A stretch of 64,000 nt of DNA, taken from positions 124,001 through 188,000 of the forward strand of contig NZ_JAAGKM010000001.1 in assembly GCF_019308355.1 (NCBI RefSeq). Reading direction: 5' to 3'. This stretch comes from Empedobacter falsenii. Lineage in GTDB: Bacteria > Bacteroidota > Bacteroidia > Flavobacteriales > Weeksellaceae. Shown here one piece after another: positions 18,167-26,995 of the stretch. Position numbers and translations under genes: made by a program. Below the pieces are notes generated by a model, which saw only the letters and a program-made list of their open reading frames with translations, was not told the DNA's origin and searched no databases. The stretch's first letter is position 1, and the number at the start of each line of letters is the position of its first letter.

Positions 18167-18797
18167 AATCAGTCAACTTGTTCCGCATCCTTTGAAGGAA
18201 TTTGGGTTCGAACAATCTGAAATTTGGAAAAATACATACACTTTTTCGAGCGGAAATATTTATCAAATCGTTGCACATTCTGGTGTTGGAAAATCGACGT
18301 TGATTAATATTTTGTACGGCGATAGAAAAGATTATGACGGAGAAGTTTTATTTGATGGACAAAATATTAAGAATTATTCTTTGAATGATTGGACAAAAAT
18401 TAGACGTGAAAAAATTGCGTATGTTTTTCAAGGTTTACATTTGTTTGAAGAATTGACTTTGATGGAAAATATTCAATTAAAAAATGTATTAACGCAACAT
18501 CAATCCGAAAATCAAATTATTGAATGGATTGAAAAAGTTGGTTTAAAAAGTCATTTACATCAAAAAGCGATTCATCTTTCTTATGGTCAACGTCAAAGAA
18601 TTGCTGTGATTCGTGCACTTTGTCAACCATTTGATTTTTTACTTTTGGACGAACCTTTTAGTCATTTAGATGAAGTAAATCAACAACTTCTGATTGATTT
18701 GGTTACCGAAGAAGCTACAAAAAATAACGCTGGAATCATCTTTACAAGCTTACACGAAATTCACGATAAACGCCTTTCAAATGTCATTCAACTCTAA
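18156..18797 (+). CDS. ABC transporter ATP-binding protein (LolD/MacB-type)
   Basis: 213 residues with all ABC motifs: Walker A HSGVGKST (41-48), Q-loop YVFQGLHLF (about 89-97), signature LSYGQRQRI (141-149, LSYGQ rather than LSGGQ), Walker B FLLLDEP (161-167) and D-loop SHLD. The final H-loop is reduced: the sequence is FTSLHE. The Q-loop and the partnership with an FtsX-like permease place it among the LolD/MacB/FtsE type of ATPases, which move lipoproteins or act mechanically rather than import solutes. It overlaps the genes on both sides, so the three are translated together. Confidence 0.88.
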   Translation: MEIKISQLVPHPLKEFGFEQSEIWKNTYTFSSGNIYQIVAHSGVGKSTLINILYGDRKDYDGEVLFDGQNIKNYSLNDWTKIRREKIAYVFQGLHLFEELTLMENIQLKNVLTQHQSENQIIEWIEKVGLKSHLHQKAIHLSYGQRQRIAVIRALCQPFDFLLLDEPFSHLDEVNQQLLIDLVTEEATKNNAGIIFTSLHEIHDKRLSNVIQL

Positions 18798-19992
18798 AAC
18801 TTTAATCGAAAAATTAGTTCGTAAAAATCTAAGTTTCTTACGAATTACAACCTTTTGTTTTTTCTCAATCATTGGATTTTTTATCTTGATTTTAGCTGGA
18901 ACAATTTATTTGGATTATGCCAAAAATTTTGGAGAAGATAGCTCAGTTTGGAAAGCAAATTATGTGGTTTTGAATAAAAAAATATCGTCTTTACAAACGT
19001 TGACTGGAGAAAAACCAAGTTTTAGTGAAAATGAAATTAACGATTTGAAATCGCAAAATTTTGTTGAGAAAGTCGGAACATTCAAAAGCAGTCAATTCCC
19101 TGTAAAATTACAAGTTGGTGGAGTTGCTGGAATTCGTGGTTTTTCGACTGATTTATTTTTCGAATCTGTTCCAGAAGATTTTATTGATGTAAAAGAATCA
19201 GATTGGAAATGGCAAGAAGGAGAAGATTTTATCCCGATTATTATTCCGAAAAGTTATTTGAATTTATACAATTTTGGTTTTGCAACAAGTCAAGGTTTAC
19301 CACAAGTTTCGGAAGGATTATTTACTAAAATTCCTTTTCAATTGATTTTAGGAAAAGGAGAAAATCAGAAAGTATATCAAGCGAGAATTGTCGATTTTAC
19401 AACAAAAATTAATACGATTTTAGTTCCTGAAAACTTTTTGGAATGGGCAAATCAAACTTATGCACCTCAAAAAAATACAGAACCTTCACGAATTGTTGTT
19501 GAAACGAAATCTCAAGGAGATGAAAATGCTTCGACTTATTTTGAGCAACAAAATTATGATATCAACAAAGATGAATTGAAAAATAATGAATTGACGTATT
19601 ATCTGAAATTAGCTTTTTCGTTGGTTTTATTTATTGGCTTAATCATTGTTTTTGCAGCGATTTGGTTGATGATTATCAATTTTCAATTGATGATTGAAAA
19701 GAATAAACACAAAACAAAGGATTTATTTTTGATTGGTTACAACATCAACCAACTGGCTCGTCCGTATCTGAAATTTTCGATTATATTTATGTTATTCAGT
19801 TATATTATTTCTATTCCGTTAGTTTATTTTGTTTTAGATATCATCAAAGAAAAAGTCGGTAAATTTATGGCAACAGAAACTTCGCATGTTTGGGAAGTGA
19901 TCGGTTTTGGATTAATCATCGTGATTATTTTATTCATCATTAATAAAATAATTTTGACACAATCCGTCAAAAAAATTGCTTTGAAAGATTAA
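18781..19992 (+). CDS. FtsX-like ABC permease
   Basis: 403 residues from the ATG at 18781. A longer frame from 18694 lies inside the ATPase gene and adds a nonsensical leader. It has one N-terminal membrane helix (about 20-42), a large extracytoplasmic region of roughly 220 residues and three C-terminal helices (LKLAFSLVLFIGLIIVFAAI, IIFMLFSYIISIPLVYFVL, IGFGLIIVIILFIINKIIL). This is the FtsX/MacB/LolCE topology. It overlaps the ATPase by 17 bases. The substrate is unknown; the co-encoded DUF4836 lipoprotein suggests envelope lipoprotein traffic or stress rather than nutrient uptake. Confidence 0.82.
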   Translation: MSFNSKTLIEKLVRKNLSFLRITTFCFFSIIGFFILILAGTIYLDYAKNFGEDSSVWKANYVVLNKKISSLQTLTGEKPSFSENEINDLKSQNFVEKVGTFKSSQFPVKLQVGGVAGIRGFSTDLFFESVPEDFIDVKESDWKWQEGEDFIPIIIPKSYLNLYNFGFATSQGLPQVSEGLFTKIPFQLILGKGENQKVYQARIVDFTTKINTILVPENFLEWANQTYAPQKNTEPSRIVVETKSQGDENASTYFEQQNYDINKDELKNNELTYYLKLAFSLVLFIGLIIVFAAIWLMIINFQLMIEKNKHKTKDLFLIGYNINQLARPYLKFSIIFMLFSYIISIPLVYFVLDIIKEKVGKFMATETSHVWEVIGFGLIIVIILFIINKIILTQSVKKIALKD

Positions 19993-20015
19993 TACTAAAT
20001 TTTATAAAAACACAA

Positions 20016-20047
20016 AAAAGGATTCTGAAAATTTTCAGAATCCTTTT
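20016..20047. terminator. Bidirectional terminator between the FtsX-like permease and a beta-barrel gene
   Basis: A perfect 32-base palindrome starting with four A and ending with four T, between convergent genes. Confidence 0.8.
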
Positions 20048-20068
20048 GTTTATGCTTAATATTCTCGA

Positions 20069-20731
20069 TTAGAACGAATATCCAACTCCTATAGAAAACG
20101 AATGATTTTTTACATCTCCAACTTCTACATTGTTGTTGTTTTTATTATCTCCTATTTTAGTTAATCCCATATAATATCTCGCTCCAACATTGATATTGTC
20201 TGTTACATTATATCCCAAACCGAAGTTAACACCAAAGTCAAAGTTTTTTACATCATCTTTTACATCAAACTTTTGTTCTGTTGTGTAAACGGTATTATTC
20301 GCATATGTACTTGTAGATTGTTTGTTGCTCGCATACAGATTAAATCCAAATTGTGGACCAGCCTCTATATTAAAACGAGATGCAGCAGGATAGTATTTGA
20401 ACATGATTGGAACTTGAATATAATCTAAAGTCGTTTTATTGTAATTTTTGACCGTCGTGTTTCCAACTTCTGTTACGTCAGTTTTTTCTCGTCCCCCCAT
20501 TCGTGTAAAATTTACCTCTGGTTGAACAGCAAATTGATCATTAATTGGAAAGTGTCCATAAAGACCTGCGCTAAAACCTACTTTATAATCATTATCATTT
20601 ACATCTTTTCCATTGAAAGAAGACATATTTACACTGGATTTAATACCAAATTGTGGCGATGTAGTTTTTTCTTGTGCGCTCAAACTTACAACTCCTAACA
20701 TTGCAGCAGCAATAAAAAATATTTTTTTCAT
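20069..20731 (-). CDS. PorT-like outer membrane beta-barrel protein
   Basis: 220 residues with a cleavable signal peptide (MKKIFFIAAAMLGVVSLSAQ). The mature part has alternating hydrophobic strands, with FGIKSSVNMSSF near the start, QFAVQPEVNFTRMGG, FNIEAGPQFGF and a C-terminal FSIGVGYSF, whose final Phe is the usual BAM recognition residue. It belongs to the PF13568-type outer membrane barrel family that includes PorT; the function of such small barrels is mostly unknown. Paralogues are at 49.4 and 52.3 kb. A sigma-54-like element is 42 bases upstream of the start and matches one in front of the next barrel gene. Confidence 0.85.
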   Translation of the reverse strand: MKKIFFIAAAMLGVVSLSAQEKTTSPQFGIKSSVNMSSFNGKDVNDNDYKVGFSAGLYGHFPINDQFAVQPEVNFTRMGGREKTDVTEVGNTTVKNYNKTTLDYIQVPIMFKYYPAASRFNIEAGPQFGFNLYASNKQSTSTYANNTVYTTEQKFDVKDDVKNFDFGVNFGLGYNVTDNINVGARYYMGLTKIGDNKNNNNVEVGDVKNHSFSIGVGYSF

Positions 20732-20772
20732 CTTTTAAATTTTATAGTTCTAATTATGATGTATGCATAATT

Positions 20773-20789
20773 TCAAGTCTTGTGCCAAA
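20773..20789 (-). promoter_or_regulatory. Sigma-54-like -24/-12 element upstream of the first barrel gene
   Basis: On the minus strand TTTGGCAC (20789-20782), five bases, then TTGA (20776-20773), continuing as AATTATGC. GG and the TTG are at the spacing of an RpoN promoter, TGGCAC-N5-TTGC, but the usual final C is A. A nearly identical 25-base block lies upstream of the neighbouring barrel gene. Confidence 0.5.
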
Positions 20790-20877
20790 TAATGTTAAAA
20801 AAGAGTACTACAAATATTAATTAACTCATTTTAAATATATTAATTATTTGATTTTAACATTCATAAAAGCATATTAA

Positions 20878-20908
20878 TAAAAAAAAGCTACATCTTTCGA
20901 TGTAGCTT
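20878..20908 (-). terminator. Terminator after the 169-residue barrel gene
   Basis: A ten-base-pair stem (20885-20894 with 20899-20908) followed on the minus strand by a run of at least eight T. Confidence 0.8.
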
Positions 20909-20934
20909 GTATCAAGTATAAGTTGTTCTTGTTA

Positions 20935-21444
20935 TTAGAATTTATAAGCAAATCCTAAAGAAACTGCATCTGCATTAGACTTTTTATCAAATCCATAGTT
21001 ATTACTTGAAGCAATTCCTTTATATCCAGCATATACATCAAAGTTAGCTCCTGAATAACCAAATTTTGGTTGCCAGAATAAACCTCCGTCCATATCACTT
21101 TTCGTAGCAATTGCATAACCTAAATCTCCACCAATAAATAAATTGTTACTGAATTCGTATTTTGCAGTTGCTGCTAATGGAATAAACCCAAAATCTTCTC
21201 CTCCTAAATCTTTAAAATCACTTTTAGCAATAAAATGGTCATACCCGACTTTCGCTCCTAATTTGAAATTATTTGCAATAGGATGTAAGTAAGCTAAGTC
21301 TACTCCAAGGTTAAAAGAAGAAACATCTGATGCATTACCTACTGGAAAACCCACGTGTACTGTACCTTCTACTCCTGACGTTTGCGCTGAAACTCCTACC
21401 ATACCTGCTACTGCTAAAGCAGCTGTTAATAACACTTTTTTCAT
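20935..21444 (-). CDS. Small outer membrane beta-barrel protein
   Basis: 169 residues with a signal peptide ending VGVSAQ (about residue 21). The mature protein has about eight amphipathic strands (GTVHVGFPVG, FNLGVDLAYL, FKLGAKVGYD, FIPLAATAKYEF, FIGGDLGYAI, FDVYAGYKGI) and ends in LGFAYKF, so an eight-stranded barrel is likely. It differs from the PorT-like paralogues and the function is unknown. It has its own terminator and a sigma-54-like element 53 bases upstream of the ATG, shared in sequence with the next barrel gene, so the two are probably co-regulated from separate promoters. Confidence 0.8.
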   Translation of the reverse strand: MKKVLLTAALAVAGMVGVSAQTSGVEGTVHVGFPVGNASDVSSFNLGVDLAYLHPIANNFKLGAKVGYDHFIAKSDFKDLGGEDFGFIPLAATAKYEFSNNLFIGGDLGYAIATKSDMDGGLFWQPKFGYSGANFDVYAGYKGIASSNNYGFDKKSNADAVSLGFAYKF

Positions 21445-21496
21445 TTTTATAATGTTTTAAAATATTTACAATTTTGTTAAACTTATTTGCATAATT

Positions 21497-21513
21497 TCAA
21501 TTTATGTGCCAAA
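21497..21513 (-). promoter_or_regulatory. Sigma-54-like -24/-12 element upstream of the second barrel gene
   Basis: On the minus strand TTTGGCAC (21513-21506), five bases (ATAAA), then TTGA (21500-21497), continuing as AATTATGC. Same spacing and flank as the element at 20773-20789, while the sequences around both differ. Confidence 0.5.
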
Positions 21514-21584
21514 GTTAAAAACTAAATAATGATAAAACACACTAAAATTAACAATAACCTAATATTCAGAACTTTATATTACAT

Positions 21585-21616
21585 AAAAAGCTCCAAAATA
21601 ATTTTTGGAGCTTTTC
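21585..21616 (-). terminator. Terminator after the GT117 gene
   Basis: A 13-base-pair stem (21586-21598 with 21603-21615) with a four-base loop, A/T flanked, about 20 bases after the minus-strand stop. Confidence 0.8.
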
Positions 21617-21634
21617 TGTTTTTATTGATTTGAC

Positions 21635-24600
21635 TTATTGTCCGACCATTTTGTATAAAATATTCTGTTGTTGTTTCGCATAATTGGTATCAATTTCTGC
21701 TGCTACACCAATCATTTCGTCTAAATAATTAAACTGATTCATGATTTTTGCTTGATCAGCTGCGTCAACTTTTCCATCTGCCACAACTTCTTTATATAAG
21801 GTTTCGAATTTCTTCAAAACAGGATTATAAGCAGATTCGAAAACTTTCAATGCTTTTTCTTTATCACCTCTTTCACCTAAAGCGGAAGCTTCATTGTAGA
21901 TTGACATCATCAAATCATTTTTAGCCGCGGCTAAATCTGAACCAATTGAATATCCTTTCCCTGAAGGCAACGATTCGAAGAAAGCAATTTTCGCATTCGC
22001 TTCTTTACGAACGTGCGCGAACAATTCTTGCGCTTTTTTATCCTCCCCAGCTTTCAAATAAATTCCAGCAATTCTACTTACACCATAACCAATATCGTAT
22101 TTCGCTAAAGCAGGAATTTCTAACATCACTTTGTCTAAAACTGCAATCGCTTCTTTTTTACGTCCAGCATTCAATAAATCATCAGCCAAACGAACAGCAG
22201 TATTTCTATAAGAAGATGTATAATTACGCTCTGTCAAACTAAATGAAGCATCAGGGTTATTATATCCAGACCATTTATACGAATTGAATGTTCTTAATAA
22301 CATGTCATTATCAGAAGCACCAATAATTCCTCCTTTACCAAAAGGCGTATAAATAGGAACTAATTTATAACTCATTCCAGCATTCAATAAATAATCATTC
22401 ATGTAGAATGTATTTTCTGGATCAGAAATTCCTCCTCCACTAAAGTAGATAGGTCGATCCCAATTGTATTTCGCCATCATTGACAACAACAACAAATTGT
22501 TTTTGAATAAACTTGACGCTTTGATATTAATTGTGATTGAATCAACCATTTTATCTGCATCTTTTGCACTTACAATTCCGTATTTTAGCGCATTTGCTTT
22601 ATTTACAGGAACAACAATTTTTGAAACAGGTAAATAATTTGCTCCACCAATTGGATAACCAAAATAATCTGCTAAAGCTTGTTTCTCTGGTGATTTATTA
22701 TCTAAAATAAAATCCATCGCTTCTTTAGCTGTCATACTATCTGTTGTGATATATTTTTGCAAAGGTTTTAAACTTTTATAAACTGACATCACTTGGTTTG
22801 GATCAATTTCAGGATCAGATAAATATTGACCAACTTGCTCGATTGGCATTTGACTTAACGTTTCTAATGTTTGATTAGACCCTGGTTTAATGAAACTATT
22901 CAATTGATCAAAAATATTTTTGATAGAACCTCCTACCACAAAAATTTGATCGTTAGTTCCAGATTGATAATCTTTCGGTTTCAAATCACTTGGAAGAGGC
23001 GCTGCATTGTACGTTCTACGTAACAATTGTTCTAAATTCCATGGAGAAGCAGCCAACGTTAAATTCGCAATTTTTACATCATCACGGAAATTTTCGGTTT
23101 CTTGTAATCCCCAAAGTGGATAAGTATCATTGTCACCATAGACAAAAAGAATAGCGTTTTTATCGAGCGGATTCAGATAATTGTAAGCTAAAGAATAAGC
23201 TACAGAACGCTCTGAACGATCGTGATCATCCCAGTTTTGAGCTCCCATTAAAATTGGAATACCAGCTAAAATAACTGTCGTTCCAATTGCTAAAGATGGT
23301 TTCAATTCTTGCTTCATCAATTTCTGAAGTAATAAATAAACTCCTTGTACACCCAATCCTGCCCAAATCGCAAATGCATAGAAACAACTTACTAATGCAT
23401 AATCACGTTCACGAGGTTCGAAAGGTTTTACAGATGTATAAAAGATGATTCCGACACTTGTTAAAATAAACAATGACAACAATGACCACCAGTTAACAAA
23501 ATTTCTGTTTAATTGTGTAAATAACCCGATTAAACCTAAGAATAATGGTAACATGAAATATACATTTGTTCCATCATTTCTATATTCATCTGGTAATTTT
23601 GATTGATCTCCTAAACGTGGATTATCAATAAATGGAATTCCTGAAATCCAATTACCTTTTGTAATCTCGAAATTACCTTCTAAATCGTTTTGGCGACCAG
23701 AGAAATTCCACATAAAGTAACGGATAAACATATAGTTGATTTGGTAATCAATAAAGTAATTAAATTGTTCACCAAATGTAGGTGGTTCGATATCTAAAAT
23801 CTCACCATATTTCTTAAGTTCTGCAACTTTTAATTGTCTGTTTTGACGTTTCTCAACCAATTGCGCGTACATTTGTTGCGCTTCTTTATCACCCGCATAT
23901 TGTGCATTCAAAGAGAATTTTGGAAAAGCATAAACTGCCGCATAATTCTCCATCACACCTGGGTCTGGACTGAACATTTTAGGGAAAAACTTCACATATT
24001 TATCTTCATATGTATAATCTAAACGATCCGAAACTTTCAAATATTTTCCTGTACGTTTATCCTTGATATATTCAGAACTACGAACTGTACTTTCTGGCGC
24101 TCCATTAGTATCACGCTTAATTCCGTCACTTGCAATATGAGCCGTAAAAACTGGTCCGTACATCACAGGCCAAGAACCATATTGTTCACGATTAAAATAA
24201 TCTAAAACACCCAAAGCTGTATCAGGATCATTCAAATTCATGTGAGGATTTGCGTTTGCACGAATCGGAATAACTAACCAACATGAGAAACCAATCAACA
24301 TAAAAATCACACACCACGAAATTGTATTCAATAATGCTGAACCATATTTCTGAGTTAATTTAATCGCAAAATAGAAAACTGCGATTAAAATGATAGCGGC
24401 GATAATTGTCCCAGAATTGAAAGGCATTCCCAAATTATTGACTACATAAATCTCTGTTCTACCAAAGAAAGTCATTACAACTGGGAAAATTATTTTGAAT
24501 ACAAAAGCTAAAATAATCAATGTAATAACATTTGCGATTAAGAAACTTTTGATTGTAAATCTATATTTTCGAGCATAGTATACAAAACAAACTGCTGGAA

Positions 24601-25219
24601 TTGCTAACATTGCCATTAAGTGAACACCAACCGATAAACCAATCACCAACGAAATAATTACCAACCATTTGTTTCCTCTAGGTGTATCAGCGACTTGATC
24701 CCATCTTGTAATCAGCCAAAATAATAACGCTGTGAAGAAAGATGCCATTGCATAAACTTCTCCTTCTACCGCAGAAAACCAGAATGTGTCGCTAAACATA
24801 AAAATTGCAGCTCCAACTAATCCACTTCCTAATGTTATAATTTTTTGAGAAGCATTTAGTTCAATCGCATCAACATTCATTGGATCTTGCGTTTTTGCAA
24901 ACATTTTTCGAGCAAAATATGTAATTGTCCAAAACAAAAACATAATTGTTCCTGCACTATACAAGGCAGATGTACTGTTGATTAATATGGCGTATTTGCT
25001 TCCGTCACCAAAAGCTAAACCAGACCAAACTGCTCCCATTATTTGGAACAAAGCTGCCCCTGGTGCATGCGTAATTCCCAATTTTGCTGATGATACAATG
25101 TACTCACCACAATCCCACAAACTCAGGTAACGCTCCATCGACGCCAAATACAATATTGTCGCTATCAAGAACATCGCAACACCCAAGATGTTGTTCCACT
25201 TTTTGAAATTTATATCCAT
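21635..25219 (-). CDS. DUF2723 / glycosyltransferase family 117 membrane protein
   Basis: 1194 residues. The N-terminal part has about ten to twelve membrane helices. It carries the DUF2723 signature around SMERYLSLWDCGEYIVSSAK and THAPGAALFQIM (about residues 28-60), a GT-C type loop with an acidic Asp/Glu pair. The C-terminal third has helical TPR-like repeats (DLLNAGRKKEAIAVLDK, YLKAGEDKKAQELF, ALGERGDKEKALKVFE). In CAZy the family is GT117; members are linked to protein O-glycosylation in Bacteroidota, an assignment I take from memory. It stands alone with its own terminator. The aminotransferase and galE at 45-48 kb may supply related sugars, but that is inference. Confidence 0.8.
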   Translation of the reverse strand: MDINFKKWNNILGVAMFLIATILYLASMERYLSLWDCGEYIVSSAKLGITHAPGAALFQIMGAVWSGLAFGDGSKYAILINSTSALYSAGTIMFLFWTITYFARKMFAKTQDPMNVDAIELNASQKIITLGSGLVGAAIFMFSDTFWFSAVEGEVYAMASFFTALLFWLITRWDQVADTPRGNKWLVIISLVIGLSVGVHLMAMLAIPAVCFVYYARKYRFTIKSFLIANVITLIILAFVFKIIFPVVMTFFGRTEIYVVNNLGMPFNSGTIIAAIILIAVFYFAIKLTQKYGSALLNTISWCVIFMLIGFSCWLVIPIRANANPHMNLNDPDTALGVLDYFNREQYGSWPVMYGPVFTAHIASDGIKRDTNGAPESTVRSSEYIKDKRTGKYLKVSDRLDYTYEDKYVKFFPKMFSPDPGVMENYAAVYAFPKFSLNAQYAGDKEAQQMYAQLVEKRQNRQLKVAELKKYGEILDIEPPTFGEQFNYFIDYQINYMFIRYFMWNFSGRQNDLEGNFEITKGNWISGIPFIDNPRLGDQSKLPDEYRNDGTNVYFMLPLFLGLIGLFTQLNRNFVNWWSLLSLFILTSVGIIFYTSVKPFEPRERDYALVSCFYAFAIWAGLGVQGVYLLLQKLMKQELKPSLAIGTTVILAGIPILMGAQNWDDHDRSERSVAYSLAYNYLNPLDKNAILFVYGDNDTYPLWGLQETENFRDDVKIANLTLAASPWNLEQLLRRTYNAAPLPSDLKPKDYQSGTNDQIFVVGGSIKNIFDQLNSFIKPGSNQTLETLSQMPIEQVGQYLSDPEIDPNQVMSVYKSLKPLQKYITTDSMTAKEAMDFILDNKSPEKQALADYFGYPIGGANYLPVSKIVVPVNKANALKYGIVSAKDADKMVDSITINIKASSLFKNNLLLLSMMAKYNWDRPIYFSGGGISDPENTFYMNDYLLNAGMSYKLVPIYTPFGKGGIIGASDNDMLLRTFNSYKWSGYNNPDASFSLTERNYTSSYRNTAVRLADDLLNAGRKKEAIAVLDKVMLEIPALAKYDIGYGVSRIAGIYLKAGEDKKAQELFAHVRKEANAKIAFFESLPSGKGYSIGSDLAAAKNDLMMSIYNEASALGERGDKEKALKVFESAYNPVLKKFETLYKEVVADGKVDAADQAKIMNQFNYLDEMIGVAAEIDTNYAKQQQNILYKMVGQ

Positions 25220-25426
25220 TTTGTTTTAATAAACTATCTTGCGAAAATAAGATAAAAAATTGATATAGCTTAGGATTGAAATGATTAAATTCTGATTAGA
25301 ATCTCATCTAAACAATATAGATTTATCGAATATTTTAAAATTAATTTTAAAGTTTCTAATCGATTCATTTACATATTAACAAAACATCAAATCCTACAAA
25401 ATAAAGATACATTTTATCAAATAGTT

Positions 25427-25456
25427 TTGATTCTAAACTTTTTTCATCTAAATTTG
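25427..25456 (+). promoter_or_regulatory. Promoter of guaB
   Basis: TTG at 25427-25429, a 19-base spacer, and TAAATTTG at 25449-25456, a near-perfect Bacteroidota promoter. The predicted transcription start is about 25463, after the first ATG (25459) and just before the second (25471). Confidence 0.7.
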
Positions 25457-25470
25457 CAATGCAAAAAGCA

Positions 25471-26931
25471 ATGCCTTTAACAGACAAAATTCTACAAACG
25501 GGCTTCACTTTTGACGATGTGTTATTAGTGCCAGCCTACTCAGAGATATTACCGAACCAAGTATCTCTACAAACAAGATTCACAGACAATATCACACTTA
25601 ACATTCCGATAGTTTCTGCTGCGATGGATACTGTATCCGAAGCAAGATTAGCGATTGCATTAGCGCGTGAAGGAGGTTTATCTTTCGTTCACAAAAATAT
25701 GTCAATCGAAGAACAAGCGAATGAAATTGATATGGTAAAACGTTCGGAAAACGGAATGATTTCTGATCCAATTACTTTATCTCGTCATCACAAACTGCAA
25801 GACGCCGTAAACTTAATGGAGAAATACAAAATCTCTGGTTTACCAGTTGTTGAGGAAGATAGAACATTGGTTGGAATTATTACAAATCGTGATATTCGTT
25901 ACCAAGAAAACTTCGATCAATTAGTAGAAGACGTAATGACAAAAGAAAATATTGTAACTTCTGATATTGATACTGACCTTAAGAAAGCAAAAGAAATTCT
26001 TTCTCGTTACCGTATCGAAAAATTACCAATTGTTGACGAAAACAATAAATTAATCGGATTAATTACGATAAAAGATATTGACAACTTAACTGAATTCCCT
26101 AATGCATGTAAAGATACAAAAGGTCGTTTACGCGTTGGAGCAGGAGTTGGTGTTGGTGCTGATACATTAGAACGCGTTCAAGCCTTAGTAAACAAAGGTG
26201 TTGATATCGTAGCGTTAGATTCAGCTCACGGACATTCAGCTGGAGTTATTAGTAAAGTTGCTGAAGTTAGAAATGCATTCCCTGAATTAGATATAGTGGG
26301 AGGAAATATTGTAACTGCAGAAGCAGCAAAAGCTTTGATTGATGCTGGAGCAAATGCTTTAAAAGTTGGTGTTGGACCTGGTTCTATCTGTACAACTCGT
26401 GTTGTAGCTGGTGTTGGTGTACCTCAGCTTTCTGCTATTCATGATGTACATTCTTACGCAAAAACAAGAAACGTTTCAATTATTGGAGATGGTGGTATCA
26501 AATTATCAGGCGATATTGTAAAAGCTGTTGCTGCTGGTGCAAACTTGGTGATGTTAGGAAGTTTATTTGCAGGAACAGATGAAGCGCCAGGAGAAGAAAT
26601 TATTTTCCAAGGTCGTAAATTCAAAGCATATCAAGGAATGGGTTCTTTAGCTGCGATGAAACGCGGCTCTAAAGATCGTTATTTCCAAGCTGATGCGAAA
26701 AAATTAGTTCCAGAAGGAATCGAAGGTCGTGTTCCTCACAAAGGTTCTATTGCAGAAGTTGTTTACCAATTATGTGGTGGATTACGTGCTGGAATGGGAT
26801 ATTGCGGAACTCCAACAATTCAAGATTTAATTGAAAACGGAAAATTTGTACGTATCACAGGTGCTGGTTTACACGAATCTCACCCACATGATGTTGTCAT
26901 TACAAAAGAGGCTCCTAATTATTCGAATTAA
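25471..26931 (+). CDS. guaB: Inosine-5'-monophosphate dehydrogenase
   Basis: IMPDH oxidises IMP to XMP with NAD+, the committed step to GMP. 486 residues from the ATG at 25471; the ATG at 25459 would add four residues but probably lies upstream of the transcription start. [17 protein letters not shown] opens the barrel, two CBS domains follow (about 90-200), the catalytic Cys is in [10 protein letters not shown] near residue 305, and the flap region has RYFQ. The product is a cytoplasmic tetramer. A 48-base palindrome after the stop is the terminator, shared with the convergent gene. Confidence 0.97.
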   Translation: MPLTDKILQTGFTFDDVLLVPAYSEILPNQVSLQTRFTDNITLNIPIVSAAMDTVSEARLAIALAREGGLSFVHKNMSIEEQANEIDMVKRSENGMISDPITLSRHHKLQDAVNLMEKYKISGLPVVEEDRTLVGIITNRDIRYQENFDQLVEDVMTKENIVTSDIDTDLKKAKEILSRYRIEKLPIVDENNKLIGLITIKDIDNLTEFPNACKDTKGRLRVGAGVGVGADTLERVQALVNKGVDIVALDSAHGHSAGVISKVAEVRNAFPELDIVGGNIVTAEAAKALIDAGANALKVGVGPGSICTTRVVAGVGVPQLSAIHDVHSYAKTRNVSIIGDGGIKLSGDIVKAVAAGANLVMLGSLFAGTDEAPGEEIIFQGRKFKAYQGMGSLAAMKRGSKDRYFQADAKKLVPEGIEGRVPHKGSIAEVVYQLCGGLRAGMGYCGTPTIQDLIENGKFVRITGAGLHESHPHDVVITKEAPNYSN

Positions 26932-26942
26932 GAATTATCAAT

Positions 26943-26990
26943 ATATTAAACAAAATAGCAAGCCAATTGGCTTGCTATTTTGTTTAATAT
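26943..26990. terminator. 48-base perfect palindrome, bidirectional terminator after guaB
   Basis: Two 24-base arms (26943-26966 and 26967-26990) match exactly with no spacer and have A/T-rich ends, so either transcript can form a hairpin followed by U. It lies between convergent guaB and the hypothetical exported protein. Confidence 0.85.
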
Positions 26991-26995
26991 TCATC

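Noticed and set aside
18694-18780. N-terminal extension of the FtsX-like permease
   Set aside because: It lies wholly within the ABC ATPase gene in another frame and has no family similarity; the ATG at 18781 begins the expected N-terminus.
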